From Acanthaster planci (lineage: Eukaryota > Echinodermata > Asteroidea > Valvatida > Acanthasteridae), in assembly GCF_001949145.1 (NCBI RefSeq), contig NW_019091413.1:1236823-1298121 (forward strand): a DNA stretch of 61,299 nucleotides, in the 5' to 3' direction. The notes below the pieces were generated by a model that had not been told where the DNA came from, made no database searches, and was given only the letters and a program-made list of their open reading frames with translations. Positions 38,701-50,025 of the stretch are shown here, piece by piece. A program made the translations under genes and the position numbers. Position 1 is the first letter of the stretch, and each line of letters opens with the position of its first letter.

Positions 38701-41700
38701 NNNNNNNNNNNNNNNNNNNNNNNNNNNNNNNNNNNNNNNNNNNNNNNNNNNNNNNNNNNNNNNNNNNNNNNNNNNNNNNNNNNNNNNNNNNNNNNNNNNN
38801 NNNNNNNNNNNNNNNNNNNATGTAAATGCACACTGTTGTGGAATTGCCAGAAACTTAATGTTTTACTTTGCATATTTCAAAAGGTCTGGGTGAAAGGATA
38901 CCATTGTAATGTCTTAATATCAAAGAAAAATCATGAGAAAAGTGTTGTTTGGACAGTTTTATTATACTTTTCAGTGACCTATCCAAACATCATTTCGCAG
39001 GGAAAATGTTTTAGTGCCAAAAACCCTTATCCGTGACAGTATGAATCTTCACTGCTGTCTATTTTCTCCACTGGAAATAGTTGTGCGTACTTTTGATGGC
39101 ATCTATGTTCCATTTTTCCACTGCTTGTCTAGCACGGTCCCAACAAGGGGCCAACCATTCCCAGCCCCTCTGGACGACCAGCAGCCTGTCCCAACGCAGC
39201 CTCCTGCATCACAACCCAAACAAACCAGCCAGTCACCGCCAGCCCCCGCGCAGCCCCAGCCGAAGCCAGGAGCCAGACCACAACCTACAGCAGCAGCGGC
39301 ACCAGAACCGGCCCCGCCTCCACAACGACAGCCAGATGCTGCACCGCAGCGGGCAGCCAAGGCACCGGACACCATCGTACCCTCAGACAGACAGGCACCT
39401 GCAGGCTTGGACATGAACGCCTTCTTGCCGGTAATGTGTCTTCGTTTGAACTTTATTGTTAGGAATTCCTTAATCCGTGGAGATGAGTCAAAAGTCACTA
39501 GAGCCACTTTTGGAGTTTGAGGTTTGTATTTGAAAGAGCAACCCGAGCTCTTAGTTCTGATGCATCACTCAGTTTGGCATCCTGGTGAGAATGGACACTC
39601 CATAGAAGAAAATCTTGAGAATCCCTCCTTACTTATGTTGTGCAAGATTCTAGTATAGGCCAGTAATTCCAAAGTGGCCCCAGCGACTGCTGTCTCATGT
39701 TCACAGGGCGGGTCACATGTGCTTAGCATGGAAAGTTTTGCTCAGCAAAAACAAGTTATTGGCCAAAACCCCACTGAGTGTGGGTTGCTTGTGATTGTTC
39801 CTGACAAATTTATGCTCAGCACATTAATTTGATTAGCAGTTTCCTCTGCTCAGCAGCTTCCTCTGCTCAGCAGCTAAGACACTTGGCCCTCAGTTTTACA
39901 TTATCGGGGCGAATACAGGAGGCAAAGCCTAGCCTGTACTTCTCTGCGTGGAGGTTAGATAATCTCACTCTTTTGCCTTAGTGCAGGGTACTTTCACATG
40001 CATGTGTAATAAGTTCAAGATGATTCTGGTACCATAGTTTAGTAAAAGATCACTAAAGCTCGGTAAGCACCTTGACAATATTGGACATGTTTAAAATCAT
40101 TGGGATGATTAGAATGGGATATTGGTGGCAGTAATTCAGGAATGTGTAGACCCATAGGGTAGCATAAAAAATGAGTTATAGGTGGAACACCCGAGACTCC
40201 TTCTGAGCAGGTGTTGTGGGCTTTATTTGACTTGTGAAATGGTGTTTGTATTTCAGCAATATTTGATCGTTGGGCAGATTTTTCCCTTTGGCAGTGTGCA
40301 TGACTTGCAACCCAGTTGTACTAAATACGGTCAATTGTGAAGCTAGAAGCTCGCTTTGTGAGCTCAATATTAGTGGTTCAAATCGTTGTATTTGTCATTT
40401 TTTTTTCAAAGTGTCAGCAAAGAGTTGGAGTTTTTAAACACCAAGTGCAGCATAAAGGGCATCGTGCAAAATTGTGTGTATATATTGCAATTGGTCAATA
40501 GAGCTCTTGCAGCTAGTACTTGGTAATGGTTCCTTTAGCATAGCAAGGAACCATTGAGAAAACATACAAGGAAGCCCCCTGTTGTGAAATTTGCACCAAT
40601 TATCATTGAAAACTGTGTATCTGGTCTGTTTCTTTTGTCGTGTCACAGTTGCATTCCTTGCTGTGCACAATGTGGCCCCAGTGTCAAACCAAAATAATCC
40701 AAAGAGATTTGCTGTGCACAATGTGGCCCCAGTGTCAAACCAAAATAATCCAGAGATTGGCTGTGCACGATGTGGCCCCAGTGTCAAACTGAAATAATCC
40801 AAAGGGATTTTCTGTTCACAATGTGGCCCAAGTGTCAAACCAAAATAATGCAAAGAGATTTGAACGTGGGCCTTGGTGTATATTGTGGTGTGTAATTACT
40901 AATACCCTTCTCAAACAGAAGAAGTCACTGTTACGAAATATGGACCCTGCATCTCTGAATATGGCGTGCAAAAAAAAAAAAAGAAAAAAAAAGAGGAGAA
41001 AAGGAATCAAGCCAAAACAAGTGCAAATGGCAAATGTATTGACTAATCTTTTCATTTTGTTTATTCGTAAAATGAAAACACAAACAAAAGCAACATACAA
41101 AATTACAAAAAATAAACCAGACATTTTAGCACATTCCAGTGTTCTGTTGCCATTTACATGTACCTTTCAAATAAGAAAGGCTACAGTGTAGTTGGTCTTG
41201 GTTCCGAGATGTTTTTATTCTTATTTTTCTCTCCCCCAACCCTTTCTGCCCTTTGGGAAAACGTTGTTTGGCCCTGCACATCTGCAAAAGTGAGGTTTAA
41301 TTGATTCCACGACGACGCGTCCGATTCTGCTCTGGATCATGTTTCACCACTGAGTGTTGATTTCATTAGATTCTTGGCTTGCAGTTTTGTTAGCACGGCA
41401 CTTCTGCTCCATTCTTGAAAGCTGTATAATTGCCAAAAGTGGGAGAACTGCAAAGATTAGTGCATTGTGAATTGGATGGCTGAGTAAAAAGTAATATTAT
41501 CTTGCATGTTACAGTGAAAAGGTTAGAAATGGTTATGATCAATTGCTGCATGGATACATGTAATTCCAGAAATTAGGGATCCAAAAGTGTGACAGTTTTG
41601 TGTCCCTATTACATCTGAACTTTGCTATTTGACTTGGAAATATCACCGGAATTGATTTCAAACTATTGCTATTTGTTTGGCCGGTAATTTGCATTAATTC

Positions 41701-44700
41701 ATCACTTTTGGAAATTCATACCAAATGATATGTCAGATGTGACAGGGACACGAAAAAAAATAGACCCCTAATTTCTGGAATTACCGGTATATTTGACAAA
41801 GTGAGAATATCAAGAACACACACACACACACACACACACAACAGCGAAATCTAGAATTCCTGTACTCTCTCAAACAGTGAATGATAAAAAAGGTGAAAGG
41901 TTCAGTGTCTGGGTCTGTGACAAGAATGTGACAGTACTGTCCTCCCAACCCCATGCATACCAATGTCTATGCATTCCTAGTTTTGACATTTTAACCAGGG
42001 TGTGCAGTCGGACTGTAAGTACGAAAGCCTCCCTCGTGGTCATGCATACTGCATGAGCAGCCTGGCCGGGTAATGATCCAACTTCAAGCCCCAGTGAAGT
42101 ATGTCCAAAATGCCAGAATCCTTAAGCAGCAGGTTGCTGGGGCAGGTGCATGACACATTCAATTCACCTGGCTGCAGAGTCATCGAAAGGAGTAGAAAAA
42201 GCGAAAGATTGGAAATCTGCCCATGTTCATTCTTACGATTAAAGCCCAGGCTTTTAAGTAGCTTATACTCCTCTGAGAAATCCATTCAGGATTAAGTCCC
42301 ACAGACTGGGTCTTTGGCTCTCCAGGTATTTTGTCCTCTGTATATGCATGCGTCAGAAACAGCATAGATGGACATCTTTATGTACTGGAACTATGCAGAT
42401 GAAAATCAGCTGTTGCTTTCTTTTGTGGGTAGTTCCAGAAATTAGGGGTCCAAACTGTGACATTTTTGTGTCCCTGTTACATGTAACCTTTGTTATTTGA
42501 CTTGGAAATATCACCGGAGTTGATTTCAAACTATTGCTATTTGTTTGGCAGGTAATTTGCATTAATTCATCCTTCTTGGAAATTCATATGTCAGATGTGA
42601 TAGGGACTGGCAAAATAGTGGACCCCTAATTTCTGGATTGACCCTTGTACAGAATTCGCTCAAGATTCTGTAACTCAAGCATAGCCAGGTGCTTCCTAGT
42701 TTTGTTTGCTTGGGTCCCACCAGTTAAATTGTATTTCAGGAGTGTTTGTTTTGAGTACAAATTACGTGTGAAAGTGTAAACAGATAATCCCTAACATCAT
42801 GCATGTCATTAGCTGTTAATTACTATTGTTTGTTTTGTACATAGTGTTGACTATTGTTTGTAGCTATCTCCACCTTGATTTTTACCGAGAAATATGTGGA
42901 GAAATTTCAATCAAATAGTTTTTAGGTTCTGGCTCAGTGCTGTTTATCAGAAACTCACTGATAAGCTTCTTGCGCACGTAGCCTTTTGCTCCGGCCACAG
43001 TGTGCTGTAAAAAAAATTTAGCTGGTTGTCATTAGTTAAAGAAAACTACATGTACATGTACAAACATTTATGACACAACCAAACAGAAGGAGACAGGTGT
43101 CATCACAGCAGCGTTTGAGTTAACTGCCCGTACGGAAATAATTCTTTCACATTGTACATCATTTAGCTGGGGAGGAGATGTGTTTCTGCAATTTTGTGAA
43201 TGTGCCTTGTGACAACTTTCAGAAGCTTTTATTCTCAATTGGGAAACAAATGCCATTTCATTTGGGTAAGAAGGCGCTGGTATTATTTCATAACACAATA
43301 GAATTTACCGTAATGCATTATTGATAGTGTGGCATTACTGGAACTTCAGTCATGCCCAAATGGTATGGCTGTGGCTGGCAATAACACAGGCACCTATGAA
43401 AGCCATTGCCAAGTGGCAGCAGCTGCTTCCTATGGGTGTGTGTATCACTATTAGTCGACTAGTCATAGCCAGTTTATTGAGATGTGGCTAGGACCTCTCC
43501 TGTGCCCACAATGCCCGTTTCTTGTCTGACGATGTGTCCGTTACATGCGCTGTAAAATCTGGAGCTTGGCATTGACCCGTGTTACCGATCTTTCTCTGGT
43601 CACAGCAAAACATGCGGGGGGCAGGTGGAGACCAGAAGAGCCGAGCCAAGGAGACAGAAGCGGAGGCGCTGGATTCGTTAATGAGGGGCCACAGCTCTAT
43701 GTGCGCCGTGCTTACCAGCAGGAACAAGAACTTGGATGTTGTGCGGGCTATATGGACGGCGGGAGACATTAAGGTGAGGGGAGGCTTTGAACAGGGATCC
43801 CTGTCATGGTGCTGCTAAATGCTTGGAAGTGTGGGCTTTGGAAGAGGTGATGGGAACCAAGCACTCATTAGTGTCAAACTGGTAGTTGAGTAAGAGGTTT
43901 GATCCCAAGGCATTTTCGTACTGGTTGGTAATATTCATCCATTTCCTCCGGTTTTTCTTGAAGTTCTTTGATTTTGTCCAGGTGGTGTTTACCTTCCGCC
44001 TTTATTCTCCTTTGTGACTCCCATATTTAGAGGAGATATCTGACCCGTACAAGAAAGGCTTGTGTTTTACCCCAGGCATCATATGTATTTGCATAGAGAT
44101 GTCTATCCATGAGGTCAGGGAATGTTTTGTGACATTTGGTTAGTTTGTAGATAAGTTAAAATTTGTCACTCAGAATAACAAAATTGTTATTTATAATTTT
44201 AGTTGTCAGTGGAAAGCTTGTATTTTTTAGAATGTTCCAGAGCATGCAGAACTTGTGCAGCGTGACATTTTAAATTGAAGAACAAAAATTGTTGATGCAG
44301 CGGGGACGTTTTTATCAAGTTTCACTAGTTTTTGCACCAATTTTCCCCCTTATAGATAGCTGAGAACATGATATGTTGTTCCTAACGAACATCAAGGAAA
44401 TATACATGTACCAAGAAAAATGTAAGCTTATCTGAAACACCAATTAATTTGTAAACAATTTTTTGTCAATATTTCAGACTGCCGTAGAGTCTGCCGTCAA
44501 CATGCGAGACCAAGCAATCATTGTAGATCTACTAAACATCATGAATATTAAAAAGTGAGTACAAGTTGTCATTGTTCACCTCTGCTGAATTTTCCCATAA
44601 ATTTGGGTCTTTTTAAAAAGGGATTGGGGAGGGGATTTTGTCTGTGCCTCTTGAGAATGTAGAAATGGTCGTAGAGAGCTGAAAAGTGTGTAAAAGGACC

Positions 44701-47294
44701 TGGTGTAGAGCTCTTTGTTAGAGGTAGTGTGTAGGATTTGCATGTACTGCAATTTGTCAAAATTAGCTGATTTAGGGGTTTGTGATTTACTTTGTGTATC
44801 ATTTCAAGGACCTATTTCATGTTTTGAGTTCTCTGCTTTGAGGGAAATGGAGCTCTCAAAGCGCAGCTCAAGTTATTTGTCTTGCAAAAATTCATGGGCC
44901 GCAGGACATTCCTGAGTGCCTGGATGGTGCACAGCATGTAACGTCGATCTACAGACTAATTATAGCCCTCGAAAATGCATTTTTTTCCATGGCTTTGCTA
45001 ATAGTGGTTGGCAAATTAACCTTCCAGTTTGTGTTTCCTCTTCAACACTGCAGCGCTGCGAATTTGTCGAATAAACACCGTGCCATCATGCAGTGAATTG
45101 ACTGCAGTCATCACAGTCACTGTGCCACCAAAACGCACCCGTATATGGTACATATCACTGTACAGGTACATGTACACATGCACGATCGTTTGCTCTTTAC
45201 ATGTAGCCTCCTACATTGTACATCAGTCAAAAATCATCCACATATCGTCAGTGCCCATCACTTTAAAAATTAACACATGTGGCAACTATCCTTCGAGCTT
45301 CCGGCCGTCAAAGCTCTGCTGCGCTGCACTTGCAGTAACCAGTGAGGTTTGGTACCCAGACACAAGGGTATTTTACAGTTTATTTGTGTACGCATTTTCC
45401 CTTGTGTGGAAAGGTGCCCTGCTAAATGTACAGCGTGCTTAATGCAAACACGAGTTTGTACATGTAGATATCCGTAACAATGGAAAAAAATCATTGCACA
45501 ACACCACGTAGCTGTATACTTTTTACCACTTTGTATAAGCTTTTGTGAATTTGCTGACTGCTATTCCTGGCCATGAAAAATGGACACTTTCATTTCAAGA
45601 AAAATGTATCTGTCCATCGGGCAATTTGTCCCCCATTTTGAAAATGAAGGACAAAGGTTTCTGCTTTCAGGCAAGTAACTTACCTGAAAGTAGAAACTTC
45701 TTGTCCCGGGCAATCAGGCAACTGTTAATGTTGAGGCCTGCTCGTGTTCCAGCTCATGCAACACGCATGTCAGTGGGAAAAGTTCACATTTTGGACCTAT
45801 CTATTGTGGAGAAAGGGACATGTTCTGGCAAGAATATGTCTAGTGTCACAACAATCCATGTTAAAATGATAGCAAGAAGTCAGCAAAAAAACTTCTGGAG
45901 GTTCAGTCTGATGAAAAACAAATGTGTTGCAACAGTAGAGAAAACGTAGGTGGGGGAAATTCAGCTATTACGACCAGGTTCTTTAGGTTTAATACTCTTA
46001 ACTCATTGGACGAACTTCATAAACTTAAATCAACTATAAATGCTTTTTTGTCCTCTCTATATTTTTTTTCACAGGTCATTATGGAGTCTAGATTTGTGTG
46101 TGATTCTTTTACCTAAAATCAAGGACCTATTAACTAGTAAATATGAAAAGTAAGTAAAATGTGCACATTTTCTGTCTCCCATCTTACTGTATTCCACTGT
46201 TCTTGTGGTGAGGTATTGTTTTGTGTGTTAAAGTGCTCATACATTGCTGTATTGACAAAAGTTGCCATATTTTTGCTTTGCTGTTTTCGACATGCTTCAT
46301 TGGTCCTTTGAGCACTGATTGAGAGATTGCTGATGTCTTGTTTACATGTAATGAATTCTGGTGATCCAGATTAACAGAGAGTACCTTTATGCACAACGCT
46401 CTTATTTTATCCCCCCCCCAAAAATCTTGATTTTCATTATATTGAAATCACTCACTAGACCTGAGTAAACTTTCATTAAATATGAGATAATTATTTCCAT
46501 GATAATCGCTGGTCGATGGGTTGGGTCGATGGGTTGGGTAGGGTTAAGTCTCATGAAGTATTCTTTAATGATAGTGCTGTTTTGCCGATAAATGTTATGT
46601 TGAGTGTATGATGTTCCTTGCAAAGAAGATAGGGTACTATAACCCATAATAGATCGAAACACATCATGTTTTGTGATATTTTGCCCTGTTTTTTTTTCTT
46701 TCCAGCTATGTCCATTGTGGGTGTGCATCACTGAAACTGATTTTGAAGAGCTTTACTAGTCTCATCAAGTCCAACATCAAGACGCCACCCTCAGGTGTCG
46801 ACATTTCCAGGGAGGAGAGGTCAGCAGTGTCTTCAATTTGGAGGGGTTTGCAGGATATTGCAAGTGCTATGCCAAGCTGAAAAAGAAAGAGAAGAGACAG
46901 CCAGTCATGGCGGAACAAGTGACTGAACAGAGCATCACCAGAATGTTGACCTCTGAAATTAAAAGGATATTTGGAATTACTCCTGTGTTTGTGTCTGTTC
47001 TTTTCCAATTTCTTCTTGCCTTAAGCAAAGTTACAGTCCTGCTTTTACAAACAGAGTCAGCTTGTAGCATGTTTTTAGGGTTATTGGCCCATTGGGAGGT
47101 GTGTTGAAATGTGGTTCACTTGATCGAATATGTGATCTTTCCCTCTTGTTGGCCTTTTCAGATACCAGAAGTGCAAAAAGTGTTATGGGTACCTCCTGGC
47201 AGTGAGGACTATCGTGGAGGACAGACAGCACGCTGCCGGCAAGGTTGGGAGCACCTTCAGGGAGTTACAGCTGTTGCTAGCTCAGCTTGACTGA
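26800..47294 (+). CDS. katnb1: KATNB1, katanin p80 WD40 regulatory subunit
   Basis: Non-catalytic subunit that targets the katanin p60 AAA ATPase to centrosomes and microtubules and stimulates severing. Exons: 26800-26827, 30255-30385, 30910-31027, 31938-32038, 32969-33094, 33685-33800, 34363-34434, 35295-35499, 35861-36021, 37702-37835, [one missing], 39133-39430, 43606-43773, 44478-44554, 46075-46149, 46706-46819, 47162-47294. All junctions are GT-AG and phases chain except between 37835 and 39133. Visible protein is about 685 residues (human 655): WD40 propeller, residues 10-299; Pro/Gln-rich linker, about 300-500; conserved con80 domain to the end (LLLAQLD then TGA). The start [16 protein letters not shown] matches the family. 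Human KATNB1 and AKTIP both lie on 16q, to my knowledge. Confidence 0.97.
26828..30254 (+). other. katnb1: KATNB1 intron 1
   Basis: A 3.4-kb intron after only 28 coding bases. Apart from the inverted-repeat element at 29124-29425 no feature is recognised; short open frames such as the one at 27630-27899 show no homology. A first intron of this size next to a bidirectional promoter is a plausible place for enhancers, but none can be named. Confidence 0.6.
29124..29425. mobile_element. Inverted-repeat MITE in KATNB1 intron 1
   Basis: Outer ends are inverted: CAAAGATTGTATAGCACC on the left; on the right, read on the other strand, CAAAGATTGTACAGCGCC. An inner pair, CATGGGCCCCATTTGAGC (29205-29222) and GCTCAAATGGCGCCCATG (29338-29355), is also inverted with one mismatch. 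A central part rich in GCACAGGCACAGGCACC has no coding sense. This nested symmetry is typical of a foldback MITE. Confidence 0.75.
30255..35499 (+). CDS. katnb1: KATNB1 exons 2-8, WD40 propeller
   Basis: Seven exons, nearly one per blade. Signatures in order: [40 protein letters not shown] with [48 protein letters not shown] with [48 protein letters not shown], and [19 protein letters not shown] with [11 protein letters not shown]. The GH...WD spacing is regular. This propeller binds dynein/NuMA-type partners in other animals and autoinhibits or targets the complex. Introns hold a SINE, an 18-bp minisatellite and simple repeats. Confidence 0.97.
32405..32476 (+). repeat. 18-bp minisatellite, four copies
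   Basis: The unit GGTCCCCGATTGACAGAG is repeated four times with small changes in the last two. It lies in KATNB1 intron 4. The period is a multiple of three, so it creates a repetitive but meaningless peptide in all frames. Confidence 0.95.
33500..33590 (-). mobile_element. tRNA-derived SINE in KATNB1 intron 5
   Basis: On the minus strand the A box AGCTCAGTGGT (33575-33585) and B box GGTTCAAGTCC (33522-33532) have RNA polymerase III promoter spacing. The head reads like a decayed tRNA, and the sequence after the B box (to about 33430) would be the SINE body. Better preserved than the copy at 4980-5045; the two bodies do not look alike, so they may be different families. Confidence 0.72.
35861..39430 (+). 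CDS. katnb1: KATNB1 linker exons (Pro/Gln-rich, low conservation)
   Basis: Exon 35861-36021 encodes [18 protein letters not shown] and [15 protein letters not shown]. Exon 37702-37835 encodes an acidic stretch [20 protein letters not shown] followed by SIFHPKKRL, matching the vertebrate EDYNEIFQPKN. Exon 39133-39430 begins after a missing piece and encodes [12 protein letters not shown], then a Pro/Gln/Ala-rich run ending GLDMNAFLP (vertebrate ASDFLP). The vertebrate segment between these (SRTPP) is not found. The GC content of the last exon exceeds its surroundings because of the proline and alanine codons. Confidence 0.9.
36514..36845. mobile_element. Foldback element in KATNB1 intron 9
   Basis: Arms of about 117 bp are inverted around a 97-bp centre (36631-36727). 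The left arm runs from TTGAATTTGAATAAAAT through ACATGAACATAACAATT and AAAGACACT to GGGCCAAGCTTTTGC. The right arm is its diverged complement, ending ATTTTATTCAAATT. No open frame. The RNA of this intron would fold into a long imperfect hairpin. Confidence 0.85.
38453..38819. other. Assembly gap (367 N) in KATNB1
   Basis: Lies between the exon ending at 37835 and the one starting at 39133. Exactly one exon of length 3n+1 is required between them to keep phase, so the gap is the best place for it. Confidence 0.99.
40660..40861 (+). repeat. 51-bp minisatellite, four copies
   Basis: Units start at 40660, 40711, 40760 and 40811, each beginning with a form of GCTGTGCACAATGTGGCCCC. Unit 2 is two bases shorter. 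The minus strand reads through as [13 protein letters not shown]-like 17-residue repeats, but the 49-bp unit shifts the frame and there is no supporting homology, so this is not a gene. Confidence 0.95.
41561..41783. mobile_element. MITE with TTCCAGAAATTAGG ends, copy 1
   Basis: The ends TAATTCCAGAAATTAGGG and the complementary CCCTAATTTCTGGAATTA are inverted. The body (CTTGGAAATATCACCGGA...TTTGTTTGGC) is shared with the copy at 42433. Symmetry extends to an outer TA on both sides, suggesting a TA target. Non-coding. Confidence 0.88.
41816..41840. repeat. CA dinucleotide microsatellite
   Basis: About twelve uninterrupted CA units in a KATNB1 intron. Likely length-polymorphic. Confidence 0.97.
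42433..42637. mobile_element. MITE with TTCCAGAAATTAGG ends, copy 2
   Basis: Same family and same orientation as copy 1, about 650 bp away in the same KATNB1 intron, with scattered substitutions and a small internal deletion. The ends TTCCAGAAATTAGGGGTCC and GGACCCCTAATTTCTGGA are more perfectly complementary here than in copy 1. Confidence 0.88.
43606..47294 (+). CDS. katnb1: KATNB1 C-terminal con80 domain exons
   Basis: Five exons encode the p60-binding and microtubule-binding helical domain. Signatures: [20 protein letters not shown] and [18 protein letters not shown], then [79 protein letters not shown] and [15 protein letters not shown]. This is the most conserved part of the protein and leaves no doubt about identity. 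Confidence 0.97.
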
Positions 47295-47637
47295 GGGCGG
47301 AATTCACTCTTGACATCTAGCCAGTTGCCCCCCTGAGACTCATGCACCTTCCTTCGTTTCTCGTCAGCAATACGTCTTGTTTTTTTGTTTTTTTATTTGC
47401 CCTCGGCCATCCACTCAGTTTGTCTGATGCATTCTTTGTTTGGAAAAAGGAGCAAGATGGGGCAGTCTGATGCTGAATGTTTCCAGTCGAGAGTCAGAAG
47501 TCTGTTTGTCTCCGCATCTGACCATCGCTGCTCGGTCATGCATGTCACCCGTGTTCTGACAGCAATTTACTGAGGAACTTGGACTCGCTTGAAGTCAACT
47601 CTCATTTGCTTATGCTGTTCTGCCAAATTGTGCATCG

Positions 47638-47643
47638 AATAAA
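47638..47643 (+). terminator. katnb1: KATNB1 poly(A) signal AATAAA
   Basis: Canonical hexamer 344 bp after the stop codon, in a position typical of a 3'UTR end; the 3'UTR 47295-47650 shows no other feature. Confidence 0.6.
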
Positions 47644-50025
47644 AGTGCATGCCTCCCACGTGGACTACTTAGGGAACATTCATGTCGATTTCATGCCGAG
47701 ACAAATTGCAAGCCACTGACATCTTTACAACCCTCAGGTTGTGGAGGGAAAGTAAATTGCGTTGATAACTAGCACAATGTTTGGTTCGAGTACAGGATGG
47801 CAGGCATATAGTGCTTTGTGTGATTGTATTTTTTCTATATTCTGTTCGTGGACCAACCCTCAAAAGTATTCCAATTTTACAGTTTTGCTCCTTAAGGACC
47901 CAACCCCAGTATTCAAAAGCTCTGGTTGGGCTCCAATTTTGTGTAAATAATAGTGTGTTTTTTATTCGTCCAAGTCTTGTACTGTTTGGGGCAAAAGGTG
48001 TCCGGATGTCATAAACTTTGACTTCATGGATGCATGATGTCATTTGCTAATATTCACCTCGAACTCATCTGTCCAATCCAGGCCTTTGTTAGAGAACATG
48101 CAAGGCACATTTAGTGCAGTTTGTTTGTTTTTTTTACAGGGCAACTGATTGGATGTTATGTTTCCTTTTTATCATGCCCAGCTGATCTCTTTCAGGTATT
48201 TAAAATATGTATTCTGTGCCTTACACACATACCATTAAGTTTTGATTCGGAAACTTGGTTTTGGGCAAGCGATAATTCCATGGACCTGGAGGTCCATTTA
48301 ACTGTAAATAGTATGTCTGGTAAGGTTACACTTCTCATAAAGCCAAATTCAAATTCAGTAGTTTATATGACCTGAATTGTACGCAAAATACTGCAGCAGT
48401 GTGTTGTGGTGTCACCTACCTGCAGCAATATTTGTTAGCTGAATTCTGTGTGGAGATTTTGCTAGGACTCCATATTATTCTAACCTTGGAGGTATACATG
48501 CCATATTTGTCAATGTATGCAAATTTGTTCATAGAGAATTTTTTTTAGCACGTATAAGTAAAATATGGGCAGTAGTGAGGAACGTAAATCTTATGTTATC
48601 AGAAGGTTTTCCAGTCCCCATATTTATTTTACATGTTTGTCACTTTTTCGGGGAGCGTCTGGAATGCATCACGTGTGATGAAATAACAATTCCGTCTGTG
48701 AGGATTTTTTTTTCAGTACTGTAGGTGTCTGGTCTCATTCATTTTATATTCTGAGCTGAGAGACGTTATCGCAAGCCTGAGGTTATCGCTCTGGCTGACA
48801 TGATATCTGGACGGTTTATTTACCGTGAAAGGTGCAAACGCAAAGGCATTTGCGCTGTGCAGATGCTCATTTCAAAATTGTCCCCTTATAAGTCCAGTGG
48901 TATGCCTTTGATTGTGTATTAATCAACACACTACTTTCGAGTGGTTTCAAGTACATGTACATGTGATACAGCTCCTTCACCAAACTTCCACTTATTCCCG
49001 TGTAAGCCTAGCGTCATGCCCTACTGTCGAGTCCCACCACAGCCAAGAAAAAAATAAAACAAACTAAAACAACACGCTTCTCGCCGTAGACCGCTTATGA
49101 GAGGTCAAGTGTTGTTCCCGAGCATAAGCTGATATTTGGCCGAGAGATACAACCCGGAGCGGGGAAGAATTCCATATTTGACCACCTCATTTTTGAAGAT
49201 CACAAACACCACCTAGTGCAAAAGAGGCGCCTGTTTGTTGTAAGGGATTTCTTTAGCGGGAATAGGGGCTTATAGCACCGGGGGCAGGTGTTTAAAGTGG
49301 GGTAAGCTTGTGTGATCATGGCGTGATGGTCCGGTGTGGAATTCTTCTCCCGAGGCAATTGCGTGCAATTGTGAAACTCGGTGATCAGCTGAGTGATGGA
49401 TCGGGGGTCAGGAGCAGGTGGCGTACGTCTTTCGTATCAGACGTCGAGTATTTTCTTAGTACTTGGTGTACCTATACATAAACGTATCTCTACATTCTGC
49501 GGCGCCCCCCATTGATTACACTTTTGTGTTCAAATACATGTACATGTAGTTGTTGGCATCTGTCAATATATTTGAATGAAGTGTATCTTGCGTGGGTGCA
49601 CTGACGTGATCCTTCGAGCAAGTAAGATCTTCACCATTGTAGTTTTACATTTACCTTGCAGTCAGATACCACAAGTTTTCCCATTACCAACCAGCCAATA
49701 AATAATCGGGGAGACACTTCTTTGGGGAGAGATGCTCGCGTAGGCCTGAAGTAGAGCCTTTTTAGCGCATTTTGCTCTTAAATTTAAATGGAATTCAGTG
49801 TCTGTTTTCGAAAAGAGCCCCGGGTAAGTGCCAATTATCAGAATCACCCTTCTCCAGTGAAGGCCGAGAAATGTGATAGGTGTGAATGCCTAATCTTATT
49901 GTGCTCACTCGCATCTTGCTCACATCAGCCCTGGGGAAAGTTGGCTGCAGAGAAGAGCAGTTATCACGTACGCCTTTTTAGAAATATGAAAGGGCTGCGT
50001 AGCACCGTGATCAGAATATTACAAA

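Larger units (their letters stand above)
39431..43605 (+). other. katnb1: KATNB1 repeat-rich 4.2-kb intron
   Basis: Contains a 51-bp minisatellite, an A-rich tract at 40971-41000, a CA microsatellite and two copies of one MITE. The region 39690-39895 has GCTTAGCATG and CAGCAGCTAAG words suggesting a third, badly decayed GGGCCCAATTTCAT-type element. No coding sequence recognised. Confidence 0.65.

Noticed and set aside
39103-39507. 134-residue minus-strand frame, Gly/Cys/Ala-rich
   Set aside because: Antisense shadow of the proline-rich KATNB1 exon at 39133-39430.
40434-40853. 139-residue minus-strand frame with repeated FWFDTGATL units
   Set aside because: The repetition comes from a 51-bp minisatellite in an intron; one unit is 49 bp, which breaks the periodic peptide.
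45545-45949. 134-residue open frame on the plus strand
   Set aside because: It lies wholly in a KATNB1 intron, shows no family resemblance and has a composition like ordinary intron sequence.
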